Assembly: GCA_965116445.1 (NCBI GenBank)
Contig: OZ220688.1
Location: 1,922,001 to 1,986,000, forward strand
Direction of reading: 5' to 3'
DNA length: 64,000 nucleotides
From: Multivorans sp965116445
Lineage (GTDB): Bacteria > Acidobacteriota > Thermoanaerobaculia > Multivoradales > Multivoraceae
Position numbers and translations under genes: made by a program. Shown here piece by piece: positions 47,857 to 58,300 of the stretch. Each line of letters begins with the position of its first letter. Positions within the stretch are counted from its first letter, which is position 1. Under the pieces are notes generated by a model. It worked only from the letters and a program-made list of their open reading frames with translations, had not been told where the DNA came from and did not search any database.

Positions 47857-49629
47857 ATGCTGTTGCTCGGGGTCCTGGCACATGGCTGTTCGCCCGCGGA
47901 TCACGTAGCTCCGTCGCCGGACGCGGGCGCGGCTGACGCTCAGTCAGCGGCACCGGTCGTTCGCTTCGTCGACGCAACGGCCGAAAGCGGCATCGACTAC
48001 GTCCTGCCGAGCGGCACGGACTCGACGTACCCGATGCCCGCGGTGATGGGCGGCGGTCTGGCCGTGTTCGACGCGAACGGCGACGGCAACCTCGACATCG
48101 TCGTCGTCTCCCCGGCCGCCGGCGGCAACCGCTTCTACCTCCAGCAGGACGACGGCAGCTTCACCGACGCCACAGCGGCCGGCGGCCTGGAAGGGGACGG
48201 CATGGGCGCCGTCGCCGGCGACCTGGACAACGACGGCGACCTCGATATCTACCTGACCCGCGTCGGCACGGACCGGCTGCTGCTCAACGACGGCACGGGC
48301 GTCTTCGCGGACCGCACCGAGGCCTGGAATGCCGCGACCCCCGGCTGGTCCTCCTCGGCCGCCCTGCTCGACGTCGACCGCGACGGCTACCTCGACATCT
48401 ACGTCGCCCGCTACGTCGCCTTCGACCCGGAGCGGGTCTGCTCGCAGCACGGCGGCCGCCGCGACTTCTGCGGACCGACCGAGTTCGAGGGGCTGAGCGA
48501 CGTCCTGCTGCGCAACCTGGGCGGCCGCGGATTCGACGACGTGAGCGCTGCCGCCGGAATCACGGCGGTCGAGGACGCCGGGCTCGGCGTCGTCGCCGCC
48601 GACTTCGACCACGACGGCGAAGTGGACGTCTACGTCGCTAACGACGCCGACCCGAACAACCTCTGGATCCACCAGGGCGGAGGCCGCTTCCTTGACGACG
48701 CGGTCCTTCAGGGGGCGGCCTTCAACCGCTGGGGCAACAGCGAAGCCGGAATGGGCATCGCCACCGGCGACGCCGACCTCGATCTGGACCTCGATCTGTT
48801 CGTCACCCACCTGATCACCGAGACGAACACCTACTACCGGAACCTCATCCTGCCCGGCTTCGAAGACGCGACGATCGAATCCGACCTCGGCGCCGCCAGC
48901 CTCGACCTGACCGGCTTCGGTGCCGCCTTTCTTGACGCCGACAACGACGGCGACCTGGACCTCGCGGTGGCGAACGGAGCCGTCAAACGGCGGCCCTCAC
49001 CGCTTGCGCCGCCTGGGGGCACGAACACCCGGTCCGGACCTGGAAGCACCGACACCCCGCCCGGACCTGGGAGCGCGGGCATTGCCACGCCCGGCGTCAG
49101 CGGAGGCAGCCTGCCCGCGGTCTGGGCCGACTACGTCGAGCCCAACCTTCTTCTGATCAACCAGGGCGGTCGCTTCACCGACGCCTCCTCCGATCCGCCC
49201 TGGACCGAGCTCGGCCTCAGCCGAGCACTCGTTTCCGCCGACCTGGACCGCGACGGCGACCTCGACGTGGTGATCGCCAACCTGGACGGGCAAGTCCAGT
49301 TGCTGCGCAACCTGACGATCGACAGCGCCGCCCCGCCCCCCCCTGAGGCCAACTGGCTCCAGATCCGCGCTGTCGAGCCCCGCCTCAACCGGGAGGCGAT
49401 CGGCGCCCGGATCACCGTCCACACCGCGAGCGGCCCCCGCCTGCTCCACGTCCTGTCCTCCGGCAGTTACCTCTCCGCCGGACCGGCAACGGCGCACCTC
49501 GGCCTCGGCGCCGCCGACGCCGTCGTGAGCTTCGACGTCGTCTGGCCCGACGGCCTCACCGAGACCTTCGACGGCGCCGACGCGAACCAGGTCGTCGAAC
49601 TCATCCGCGGCGAAGGGAGTCCGCCGTGA
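47857..49629 (+). CDS. CRTAC1-type FG-GAP repeat protein with ASPIC/UnbV domain
   Basis: 590 residues from the ATG at 47857, chosen for AAGGGGG seven bases upstream; ATG 47770 or GTG 47806 would give a longer n-region to the export signal LLLGVLAHGC, which ends in Cys and may be a lipoprotein signal. The body is a beta-propeller of FG-GAP/VCBS repeats with calcium loops: DANGDGNLDIVV, DLDNDGDLDIYL, DVDRDGYLDIYV, DFDHDGEVDVYV, DADNDGDLDLAV, DLDRDGDLDVVI. The C-terminal ASPIC/UnbV domain is NWLQIRAVEPRLNREAIGAR to SFDVVWPDG. A Gly/Pro-rich insert (~395-430) interrupts the propeller. Binding, probably to polysaccharide or protein outside the cell, is inferred. Coupled to the TPR gene. Confidence 0.88.
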   Translation: MLLLGVLAHGCSPADHVAPSPDAGAADAQSAAPVVRFVDATAESGIDYVLPSGTDSTYPMPAVMGGGLAVFDANGDGNLDIVVVSPAAGGNRFYLQQDDGSFTDATAAGGLEGDGMGAVAGDLDNDGDLDIYLTRVGTDRLLLNDGTGVFADRTEAWNAATPGWSSSAALLDVDRDGYLDIYVARYVAFDPERVCSQHGGRRDFCGPTEFEGLSDVLLRNLGGRGFDDVSAAAGITAVEDAGLGVVAADFDHDGEVDVYVANDADPNNLWIHQGGGRFLDDAVLQGAAFNRWGNSEAGMGIATGDADLDLDLDLFVTHLITETNTYYRNLILPGFEDATIESDLGAASLDLTGFGAAFLDADNDGDLDLAVANGAVKRRPSPLAPPGGTNTRSGPGSTDTPPGPGSAGIATPGVSGGSLPAVWADYVEPNLLLINQGGRFTDASSDPPWTELGLSRALVSADLDRDGDLDVVIANLDGQVQLLRNLTIDSAAPPPPEANWLQIRAVEPRLNREAIGARITVHTASGPRLLHVLSSGSYLSAGPATAHLGLGAADAVVSFDVVWPDGLTETFDGADANQVVELIRGEGSPP

Positions 49630-50921
49630 GCCGCCGATCGCTGATTCTTCTGCTGGCCGTGACCGTGGCCACCGCCCTTATCGCCCAACCGATCCCCGTC
49701 CCCCAACTCGACGGCGCCGAGCCCGCCGTCCGCCAGCGACTCACAACCCTCCAGGCCGACCTCCGCGCCAACGCCCAGAGCGGCGACGCCTGGGGCCGCT
49801 ACGGCATGGCACTCGAAGCGCACACCTTCACGGAAGAGGCGATCACCGCCTACGACCGAGCCTACGAGCTGTCGCCGCGGACCTTCCGCTGGCCCTACCT
49901 TCTCGCCGCCCTGGTCGATGAGCGCTCCGCCGAGGACAGCCTGCCGCTCTACCAGGCCGCCATCGACCTCGACCCCGACTACGCGCCCGGCCACGTCCGC
50001 TACGCGGAAGCCTTGGAGCGCACCGGGCAGTTCGACGAAGCCGCCCGCCACTACGAACGGGCAATGCGGCTCATGCCGGCCAACGCCCACGCCCACGCAG
50101 GACTCGGCCGGCTAGCCCTCGGCGCGGGCGACCCCGCCAGCGCCGTTCGTCACCTGTCCCGGGCCCGCGACCTGGCGCCCGAGAACCGATCGTTCGCGGT
50201 CACACTCGCCCAGGCCCATGCCCGTGGCGGCGAACGGGACCGAGCGCAGCAGATCGCGGCCGCAGCACGCTCCCTGGGCCGCATCAACTACCGCAACGAT
50301 CCCGTCCGCTCCAGCGTCCACGACCTCGCGCTCGACGTCCGCAGCTATCTGCGGCGCGCGAATGCCCACCGCGTCCACGGCGAACTCGACCTCGCGCAGC
50401 GCGAGCTCCGGGCCGGCATGGAAGTCGACGCCTCCAGACCCGAACTCCACTTCGCCCTGGCCGAAGTGCTCGCAGCCTCGGGCAACCAGCCGGCCTCGCT
50501 CGCGGCTGCCCGCCGCGCCTACGACCTGCACCCGGAACTCGAAGGCGTCGCCGCGTTCCTCGCCCGGGCCCTCTTCCAGAACGGCGATCAAACCGGCGCC
50601 CTGGCGATGGCCGAAGAGGCGCTCGAGTTGAACACCGGCGACGTAAACATGATGCTCCTCATCGCCCTGATCAGTGCGGAACGGGGCGACGTCGTTCGTA
50701 CCGTGGAGACACTGGACCACGCCTACGCCGCGCGGCCCCGGGATCCCTCGACCCGCAGCGCTCTGATTCAGCTCCTCGAGAACGTGGCCGAAGCAATGGC
50801 CGCCTCAGGACTCGACGACCCAGCAGCCGCGCAGCTCGAAAAGGCCCTGGACCTCGCTGAGGAGGCGGAGAGCCCCGATGCCCCGCGGCTCCGCCGCAGG
50901 CTCGGGCAGCTTCGTCATTGA
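49626..50921 (+). CDS. Exported TPR repeat protein
   Basis: 431 residues, GTG start overlapping the stop of the CRTAC1-type gene. The N-terminus RRSLILLLAVTVATALIAQ is a signal peptide. From ~45 on there are about eight tetratricopeptide-type helix pairs (e.g. YAEALERTGQFDEAARHYER AMRL, LGRLALGAGDPASAVRHLSR ARDL). TPRs mediate protein-protein contacts in the periplasm or at the surface. FG-GAP/ASPIC proteins with a coupled TPR protein are a common pair in Acidobacteriota and Planctomycetota-like genomes, suggesting a complex. Confidence 0.85.
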   Translation: MSRRSLILLLAVTVATALIAQPIPVPQLDGAEPAVRQRLTTLQADLRANAQSGDAWGRYGMALEAHTFTEEAITAYDRAYELSPRTFRWPYLLAALVDERSAEDSLPLYQAAIDLDPDYAPGHVRYAEALERTGQFDEAARHYERAMRLMPANAHAHAGLGRLALGAGDPASAVRHLSRARDLAPENRSFAVTLAQAHARGGERDRAQQIAAAARSLGRINYRNDPVRSSVHDLALDVRSYLRRANAHRVHGELDLAQRELRAGMEVDASRPELHFALAEVLAASGNQPASLAAARRAYDLHPELEGVAAFLARALFQNGDQTGALAMAEEALELNTGDVNMMLLIALISAERGDVVRTVETLDHAYAARPRDPSTRSALIQLLENVAEAMAASGLDDPAAAQLEKALDLAEEAESPDAPRLRRRLGQLRH

Positions 50922-50959
50922 CTCGGTCCGACGAGCCTGGCACGCCTGTTGCTGCTCAG

Positions 50960-50984
50960 TACACTGTCTTGACCCACAAGACAG
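50960..50984 (+). promoter_or_regulatory. Candidate promoter with operator-like inverted repeat
   Basis: TACACT (50960-50965) fits a -10 box with CTGGCA 17 bases upstream (50937-50942). A perfect 8-base inverted repeat, CTGTCTTG-ACCCA-CAAGACAG (50964-50984), overlaps it and lies 14 bases before the first VWFA gene. It could be an operator or an mRNA hairpin controlling the VWFA cluster. Confidence 0.4.
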
Positions 50985-50998
50985 CTTAGGGAGATTCG

Positions 50999-52684
50999 AT
51001 GAGGCTTTCGATGAGGCTGGGTTCGGCGGCCGCTGTCACCTTCTGCGTCGCATCCGTCCCCGTCTGGGGACAGGAGAACCCCCTGCCGGACCTGTTCTCC
51101 GACGTGATCGATGTGCGCGTCGTGAACGTCGAGGTCGTCGTCACGGACAAGCAGGGGAACCGGATCCGAGACCTGGACGCGGCGGACTTCGAACTCCGCG
51201 TCGACGGCGCGAGCGTGCCGATCGACTACTTCACGGAGGTCGACGAGGGAGTCGCCCGGGTGAACGCACAGGGGAGCGCGCCCGGCGCCCTGTCTTCGCT
51301 CGTCCCCGGCGAGCCGGTGCCCACGAACTACCTCGTCTTCGTCGACGAGTACTTCGCGGTCAGACGGGACCGCGACCGGGTGCTCGATCGACTGGAGCAG
51401 GACCTGGGGGAGCTCCGTGAGCACGATCGCGTCGCCCTCGTCGCGTTCGACGGGCAGAACGTCTCCCAACTGACGGACTGGACCGGCTCTCGGGACGTAC
51501 TCCGCGACGCGTTCGGCGAGGCCAGGAAGCGCGATGCGCAGGGCATCATGCGGATCGTGGACATCGAGGCGGCTGTCGTCGAACCGGCCCTGCCGGGCCG
51601 GGCATCGCAAGCTCAAGTCCGCTCCCGTGAGGGCATCCGGCGATCCATGTCGGCGCTGAACCTGAACAGGCGCGAGCGGGAGATCCAGCGGTCCGTCCTC
51701 GCCGCCACAGCCACCCTCCGGAGCTACGCGGATCCACCGGGCCGCAAGGTGATGCTCGTGCTGGCGGACGGCTGGGGCGTGCCCGAGTGGAGCCGGGACC
51801 AGTTCGGTTCGGCCGAACGGCGGCCTCCGAGCATCGAGAGCATCTACGGCCCTCTCGTTCACGCCGCGAACCTGGTCGGCTACACGCTCTACCCCGTCGA
51901 CCTTCCCGGCCTGGATCCCGCCTTCACGAACGCCTCCTCGGGAACCGGCGAGCCGTTCGCACAGTACAGCCCGAGTCCGAGCCTGGCGTCGCTGGCAACG
52001 GACCTTTCCGCCCTCCCGACCGATCTGTACAGCGAATGGTCCCAGGAAGCCTCACTCAGCTACCTCGCCCGCGAGACCGGCGGACTGCCGATGATCAACG
52101 CCTTCCGCGATGTCGCCCTGGCCGAGGCCGCGACCGACACCCGCTCCTACTACTGGCTCGGATTCGAGCCGCCTCGCAACGAGGACGACGAGCTCCACGC
52201 CATCGAAGTGCAACTGGTCGGCCGTCCCGGTATCCGCGTCAGGTCGCGGCGGAGCTATCTCGATCTGTCGAAGAGCACGGAAGTCACGATGATCGTCGAG
52301 GGTTCCCTGCTGTTCGGCGGCGCAGCGGGAAAGGAAACGCTGGCGGTCGAGTTCGGCACGCCCCAACCCGCCCGGGGCCGGAAGATCCTGGTGCCGATGA
52401 AGATATTCATTCCGCTCGACGACATCACGCTGCTGCCCGTGGGCGGCTCATGGACCAACGAAGTCGAGTTGCGCGTCACCGTGATCAACGACTCCGGCGA
52501 CCGCTCCGAGACACCGGTCGAGACAATCCGCATAGCGGGACCGGCGGCACCGGAGCCCGGCCAGCATTACTGGTACACCACGGAACTGGTGCTCCGCAAT
52601 CGCGAGCATCGGATCGTCGTGGCCGTCCATGATCCGGTGAGCGGCACGATTCTCTCGGCCAGTGGGGCCGTTGGGCCGCAGTAG
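50999..52684 (+). CDS. VWFA-related secreted protein of the acidobacterial type, paralogue 1
   Basis: 561 residues, signal peptide ending VASVPVWGQ. The mature start PLPDLFSDVIDVRVVNVEVV is shared by all three tandem paralogues. A Rossmann-like VWA domain (~105-320) begins NYLVFVDEYFAVRRDRD and has VALVAFDGQNVSQLTDW and GRKVMLVLADGW; the DxSxS metal site of classical VWA domains is not present (DEYFA), so metal binding is doubtful. It then has a conserved block ETGGLPMINAFRDVALAEAA TDTRSYYWLGFEP and a C-terminal beta domain. Layout matches the 'VWFA-related Acidobacterial domain' family. Role unknown, presumably periplasmic or surface protein contacts. Confidence 0.87.
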   Translation: MRLSMRLGSAAAVTFCVASVPVWGQENPLPDLFSDVIDVRVVNVEVVVTDKQGNRIRDLDAADFELRVDGASVPIDYFTEVDEGVARVNAQGSAPGALSSLVPGEPVPTNYLVFVDEYFAVRRDRDRVLDRLEQDLGELREHDRVALVAFDGQNVSQLTDWTGSRDVLRDAFGEARKRDAQGIMRIVDIEAAVVEPALPGRASQAQVRSREGIRRSMSALNLNRREREIQRSVLAATATLRSYADPPGRKVMLVLADGWGVPEWSRDQFGSAERRPPSIESIYGPLVHAANLVGYTLYPVDLPGLDPAFTNASSGTGEPFAQYSPSPSLASLATDLSALPTDLYSEWSQEASLSYLARETGGLPMINAFRDVALAEAATDTRSYYWLGFEPPRNEDDELHAIEVQLVGRPGIRVRSRRSYLDLSKSTEVTMIVEGSLLFGGAAGKETLAVEFGTPQPARGRKILVPMKIFIPLDDITLLPVGGSWTNEVELRVTVINDSGDRSETPVETIRIAGPAAPEPGQHYWYTTELVLRNREHRIVVAVHDPVSGTILSASGAVGPQ

Positions 52685-52711
52685 AAGACGAGACACGACC
52701 GAGGAACCCCC

Positions 52712-53687
52712 ATGAGATCCTTCACACTGGCCATCGCTGCTCTAGGCCTCACCGTCATTCCGGCTGCCGCCCAGGACAGCCCCCTGCCGGACCTGTTCTC
52801 GGATGTGATTGACGTCCGGGTCGTGAACGTCGAAGTCGTCGTCTCCGACAGACAGGGGAACAGGATTCGCGGTCTGCAACCTGGTGACTTCGAACTCCTC
52901 GTCGACCGCGAACCGGTGCGGGTCGACTACTTCACCGAGATCGACGAGGGGCGGGCGCGGCGCCGGTCCGAGTTCGACGTCTGTGCAGCCATCTCCCTTC
53001 GACTCGCCGCCAGGTCTGAACCTGGAGTGGCCCCAGGACGCTGCGTTCGGCTATCTGGCCCACGAGACCGGCGGGCGGCCCATGATCAACGCCTTCCGCG
53101 ACATCGCGCTAGCGGAGGCCGCGACCGACACGCGCTCCTACTACTGGCTCGGCTTCGAACCGCCGAGCAACCAGGACGACGAGATCCACGAGATCGATGT
53201 GCGCATCGCCGGACGCACCGACCTTCGGGTCAGGTCGCGGCAGAGCTACCTCGACCTGTCCAAGAGCGCCGAACTGACGATGATGGTCGAGGGTTCCGTG
53301 CTGTTTGGTGGCGCGCCGGGCAAGGAGACGCTGGCGGTGCGCTTCAGCGTGCCTCAGCAGGCTCGGGGCCGCAAGCTTCTGGTACCGATGGAAATCGCCA
53401 TACCACTGGACGACGTGGAACTTCTCCCGATGGGCGGCCGCTTCACAAACGAGCTGGAGCTCCGGATCACCGTGATCAACGAGCACGGGGAGCGGTCCGG
53501 GACGCCGCTGGAGAAGATCCGCATCTCGGGCTCGACAGAGCCGCCATCCGGTGCTGTCTTCGTCTACGAGACGACCCTCCTGCTCCGCTCCCACGAGCAC
53601 CGCTACGTCGCCTCGGTCTACGACCCGCTGACGGGCGCCATCCTCTCCGCGAGCGGCACAGTCGGCCCCAGGCAGAGTAGTCGATAA
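52712..53687 (+). pseudogene. VWFA-related paralogue 2, internal deletion with frameshift
   Basis: The 5' part from ATG 52712 encodes a good signal peptide and the family start (SPLPDLFSDVIDVRVVNVEV, then FELLVDREPVRVDYFTEIDE G) in one frame. Around 52960-53030 homology jumps to the other frame, which continues WPQDAAFGYLAHETGGRPMI NAFRDIALAEAATDTRSYYW to the normal C-terminal end at 53687. Compared with its neighbours about 230 codons, essentially the whole VWA domain, are missing and the junction is out of frame. The remainder is well preserved, so the event looks recent. Confidence 0.85.
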
Positions 53688-53700
53688 GGGAAGGGCCCCA

Positions 53701-55212
53701 ATGAGGCTCGCCGCGGTTTCCGTCGTCATACTGCTCATGAGCTTCCTGCCCGCCGCCGGGCAGGAAGAGCCCCTGCCGGACCTGTTCTCCGACGTGATCG
53801 ACGTGCGCGTCGTGAACGTGGAAGTCGTGGTCACGGACGATGATGGATACCGGATTCCCGGTCTTGAGCCGAGCGACTTCGAGCTTCTGGTCGACGGTGA
53901 GACGGCGCCGATCGACTACTTCACGGAGATCGACGAGGGGCTTGCCGTCGCCAGTCCCAGCGACGGCATCGCTAGCGTGCCTTCCCTGACACCCGATCAA
54001 CCGGTGAGTACGCACATCCTCGTCTTCATCGACGAACTGCACGCCATTCGCCGTCAGCGTGACGGCGTGTTGAATCGGTTGGAGAGGGATCTGGCTCTGC
54101 TCAACCCATCCGATCAGGTAGCCATCCTGGCCTTCGACGGCTACAGCGTCACCCGGTTGACCGACTGGACGAACTCTCGCGAGAGGATCGAGGACGCCAT
54201 TCAGGAAGCGCGGGAGCGCAAGGCGCTCGGACTGACCCGAATTCTCGGTCTGGGCGATGTCTCGGATCAAGTCCGGCGGACCGTCATGGCCGCCACCGCC
54301 AGCATCCGCAGCCTCGCCGACGTTCCAGGCCGCAAGGTGATGCTCCTTCTTGTAGAGACCTTCTGTACGCCGACCCGCTCCGGGGTGTCCTCGTCGTTCT
54401 GGGAAGAAGGAGCCTGTTCAAAGAGCGTTGCCAGCGTCTATCAGCCTCTCGTGACGGCCGCGAATCTGCTCGGCTACACCGTCTACCCTGTAGATATGGT
54501 CGGCCTTCGCCCCACCTTCGGTCTCGATCCCGCCACAGGCGCACTCTTGATGAACAACTCGGTGGAGGTTCCGGAGGCGGCACTGTGGTCCCTCGCCCAC
54601 GAGACCGGCGGAAAGGCGATGATCAACGCCTACCGCAAGGTAGCGCTCGCCGAGACGGTGGCCGACACGCGCTCCTACTACTGGCTCGGCTTCGAACCGC
54701 CGCGTGACGAGAACGACGCGCGTCATGACATCGAAGTCCGCGTTGTCGGCCGCCAGGACCTGCGAGTCCGCTTCCGCGCGCACTACCTGGACATGTCCAG
54801 GAGCACCGAGTTCACGATGCTGGTCGAGGGTTCACTGATGTTCGGCGGTACGCCGGGCAAGAACATCCTCGATGTCCATTTCGGCACCCCGCGCAAAGCC
54901 GGCTTCAGGAAGCTCCTCGTGCCCATGTGGGTCACGATCCCGGTCGACGACCTGACTCTGTTGCCGATCGGCGGTCAGTGGAAGAACGAGGTGGAGTTCC
55001 GGATCTCCGTCGTCGACAAGTACGGCGACCGCTCCCGGAACCTGGGCAGCAGGATCCCGATCCTCTACGCGGAAACGCCGCCTCCCGGTGAGACCTTCGT
55101 CTACGAAACGGAACTACCGATCCGAAAACGCGAGCACCGTTTCCTGGCCGCGGTCTACGACCCAGTCACCGGCGAGATCCTGTCGTATCGGGGCACCGTC
55201 GGGGCCAGGTAG
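53701..55212 (+). CDS. VWFA-related secreted protein of the acidobacterial type, paralogue 3
   Basis: 503 residues, signal peptide VVILLMSFLPAAGQ. Same order as paralogue 1: PLPDLFSDVIDVRVVNVEVV, then THILVFIDELHAIRRQRDGV, LAFDGYSVTRLTDWTNSRER, GRKVMLLLVETFCTPTRSG, HETGGKAMINAYRKVALAET and TRSYYWLGFEPPRDEN. As in paralogue 1 the metal site DxSxS is replaced (DELHA). Two Cys (about 222 and 240) are in a loop absent from paralogue 1. It starts 13 bases after the pseudogene end, so all three were one tandem transcript. Confidence 0.87.
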   Translation: MRLAAVSVVILLMSFLPAAGQEEPLPDLFSDVIDVRVVNVEVVVTDDDGYRIPGLEPSDFELLVDGETAPIDYFTEIDEGLAVASPSDGIASVPSLTPDQPVSTHILVFIDELHAIRRQRDGVLNRLERDLALLNPSDQVAILAFDGYSVTRLTDWTNSRERIEDAIQEARERKALGLTRILGLGDVSDQVRRTVMAATASIRSLADVPGRKVMLLLVETFCTPTRSGVSSSFWEEGACSKSVASVYQPLVTAANLLGYTVYPVDMVGLRPTFGLDPATGALLMNNSVEVPEAALWSLAHETGGKAMINAYRKVALAETVADTRSYYWLGFEPPRDENDARHDIEVRVVGRQDLRVRFRAHYLDMSRSTEFTMLVEGSLMFGGTPGKNILDVHFGTPRKAGFRKLLVPMWVTIPVDDLTLLPIGGQWKNEVEFRISVVDKYGDRSRNLGSRIPILYAETPPPGETFVYETELPIRKREHRFLAAVYDPVTGEILSYRGTVGAR

Positions 55213-55308
55213 GCGTTCCTGGCCGGGAGCCGCGGCTGATTGTCAAGTCGACTATCCAATCAGCCCCGCCCTTCGCCTTGAACTGAGCGCCGCACAGCGG
55301 AAAGCGAA

Positions 55309-55330
55309 GAGCCCGGCCGAAGCCGGGCTC
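55309..55330 (-). terminator. Hairpin terminator after the Oar-like receptor gene
   Basis: A nine-base-pair perfect stem GAGCCCGGC/GCCGGGCTC with a four-base loop (TTCG on the minus strand). On the minus strand it is followed by TTCGCTTT, a modest T-rich tail. It lies 60 bases past the receptor stop and 97 past the convergent VWFA gene, so it may end both transcripts. Confidence 0.7.
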
Positions 55331-55389
55331 CCCTCAAGGCGTGATGTCGACCACGGCCCTCAGGGCTCGCAGCCGACCGAGCAGACGGC

Positions 55390-58300
55390 CTAGAACCTGA
55401 GGCCCACCGTCCCCACGAACCGGCGGGGGTTCTGCCAACCAATGTAGCGGGAGGCGCTGACTTCTCCGCCATTGTTGATTCGCAGGAGGTCCTGATTGTT
55501 CGTGATGTTGGTGGCGTCGACGCGCACGAAGCCGTTGAAGTCCTCCCGCCATCCGAGGGGGAAGAACCACATCACGGTCATGTTCGTGTTCCAGGTCGAG
55601 TTGAAGCCATCCCTTGAACCTCGAGGCTCCAGGTAGAGACCCGTGCCGCTGTCGACCAGGAACTGTGTGGGATCGCACGTGAGTTCGAAGCCCGGTTCCC
55701 AGAACTCCGTCTCGCAGGGGTCTCCGAGGGACGCTCCCTCAACCCGCTGCCAGGGCTTGCCTGACCGCCACTGGAAGGAACCTCCAACCAGGAAGCTGTG
55801 GCCCTTGCTGCCGATCCGCCAGTTCTTGAAGCCCCAGGTGTTCCACACGTACTTGTTGTTCTCGTGGACCGTGCCGTAGCGGTTGATCGTCGAGATCGGC
55901 TGTCCCAGGAACGGTTCGAGCAACGCCTGGCAATCGACCGGGTACTTGCGGACCAACTCCTGGCCGTCCGCCCCGATCACCGGCTGGCCACCGTTGCGAA
56001 TCAACTGCTGACCCTGGCAGGAGTTGATGTGCCCCTGATTCAGGACTACATCAAGGTTGCGGCCGTAGTCCGAGTTCGTGTTGTCGAACAGACCGCCCCA
56101 GTAGTGCCCCCTGGCGTCGGCGTAGGTGAAGTTGTTGCCCAGGGTCCAGTTGTTCCTGAACACCTTGTTGAGCTGGAGCTGCAGTGACTCGTAGGTCCGC
56201 CTCCCCTCCTCGAAGTTGGCCATGACTGCCGGGTCGACCACGCCGAGCGCGCCAAGCACTCTCTCGTAGTCCTTGTAGTTCTCCGTAAACCGGAAGTAGT
56301 CACCGCTCGGCAAGCGCTGCTCCGTGGTGCCGATCGAGTTCTTGTACTCCCAGTGGATCGCGCTGGCCTGGAAGAACCACTGCCGGGTGGCCCCGAAACT
56401 CCAACTGTAGATGAGGTCGATCTCATCCTTGTAGTACGGCTCGATGTTCACCGCCGGGATGGCGCCGCCGTCGATCTGCCGGTACATCTCGCCGGGCCGG
56501 AGCTTGCCGAGCACGCCGGTGTAGCCCGGACCGTCGCACACCTGGATGTAGAGCGCGTCGATCGGCGCGCAATACACGATGCGGTCGTAGGCATTCGTGC
56601 CGTTCCAACCCTCCAGGAGGTAGTTGTTCACCAGTTCCTGGTTCAGGTGCTGGTAGGCGCGAGCCAGGTTGAGGTGAATCAGCATCGTGCCGTCGCGCTT
56701 GATGTCGTAGGAGGTGAGCAGCCTGGGCGCCACGCTCTGGGAGTCGACCACCGTCCGCCTGACGTCGTTCTTGTGGATCTGGTTCTCCCAGCGCAAGCCG
56801 AGGTTGAAGCTCCAGTGATCGCCAACCGTGAACCGGTCCCGCAGGAACGCGGCGAAGTTCGACGAACGGGTCCCCCGCAGACGTTCGGTACCTACGAGGT
56901 CGGGCGGGTTGTAGTCCTCGTAGTGGCAGTAGTACGTGGTCGTCGGCCAGTTGATCAGGCCGCAGTCGTCGAAGCCGGTGGGGGTCGCGGGATTGAACTC
57001 GCGTCCGAAGTACACGTTGTTCCGCTGAAGATCCTGCTCCCAGCCGACCTCCTGCCAATCGAGGCCAAACAGCGCCTCGTGGCTCTCGCTCGCGAACCAG
57101 GTCGCGCGAATGTTGGCCTGGTCGCGCGGGTAGTCGTTCAGGCCGAATCCGTTGTCGAGCAGCCAACCGTTGAACAGGTGCCACTCGCCGCCGCGATAGC
57201 CGATGTAGCCATGCACGTTGTTGGCCGGACTGTGGGGCCCGAACGCGTTCGGCGGATACCGCGGATCCTGCTGCTTCTCCGCCAGGGCCGACTCGAAGTC
57301 AAAGCCGGTGCCGGCATTCAGCCGCTTGTGTTCGCTCGAGTCGTGGCTGGACAGCTTGAACTCCAGGAAGAGATCCTGGCTGGCGCTCCAGTTCCAGCTC
57401 GTGGTCACGAGTTCGCCGCCGAACTCGTGCGGCGTGGCGCTGTACCTGTCCGCCGGGAAGTCACCCAGGAGGAAGGTGATGTCGAGCGGCGAAGCCGTGT
57501 AATTCGCCTGCAACGAGTGGGACGGGCTGGGCTGGTAGTCGAACTTGAGCAGACGGCCCCTCACGTAGGCGCTGTTGTCGACGATGTCGCCGCTGAACAG
57601 TTCCTGGGACGAGAAGGTGTTCGTCTCCGCGATGGACGCGGCAAACCAAAGCTTGTTCCGCACCAGAGGGCCGCCGAAGAAGGCCTGCACGTTCGTGGCG
57701 GCGTTGTCCTTCTCCCGCTCGTCACGCTCGAAGAAGTTCGGGTCGCACGATGGCGCGAACGGAGAGTTCTGCGGGTTGACGACTTCCCTGTAGCGGCATC
57801 CTTCACGCTCCGCCAGTTCCGGGTGCGCCTTGTACTCTGAGACCCAGCTCCCCTGCTGGCGGAAACCGGTGAACTCGCCGTGGATGATGTTCGTGCCCGA
57901 CTTCGTGATCACGTTGACCACACCGCCGGTGGCCCGTCCGTACTCGGCGCTACCCGAGGTCGACTGGAGGGAAGTCTCGGAGACCGCGATCTGCGGAATG
58001 TACATCCGCGACCCGCCCCGCCGCGTGTAGGTCGTGTCCACGCCGTCCACGAAGACGGCGCCCTCCTGCCACCGGGAGCCGTTGACCCCCGGGTACTCGT
58101 CGGCAAGGTCGCCATCGGAGGTCACGCCCGGCATCAACTGGAGGTTGGAGAAGTAGTTCGAGTTGACTCCGACGACATTCGACGCAACGTCCGAGGAAAT
58201 CGAGCCGGCGGACGTGACCTCGAACTTGTTGATCAACGGTGTCTCGGCCGTGACCGTGATCTCGCCCTCGGCCTCGAGGCCCATCGTGAGCACGATCTCT

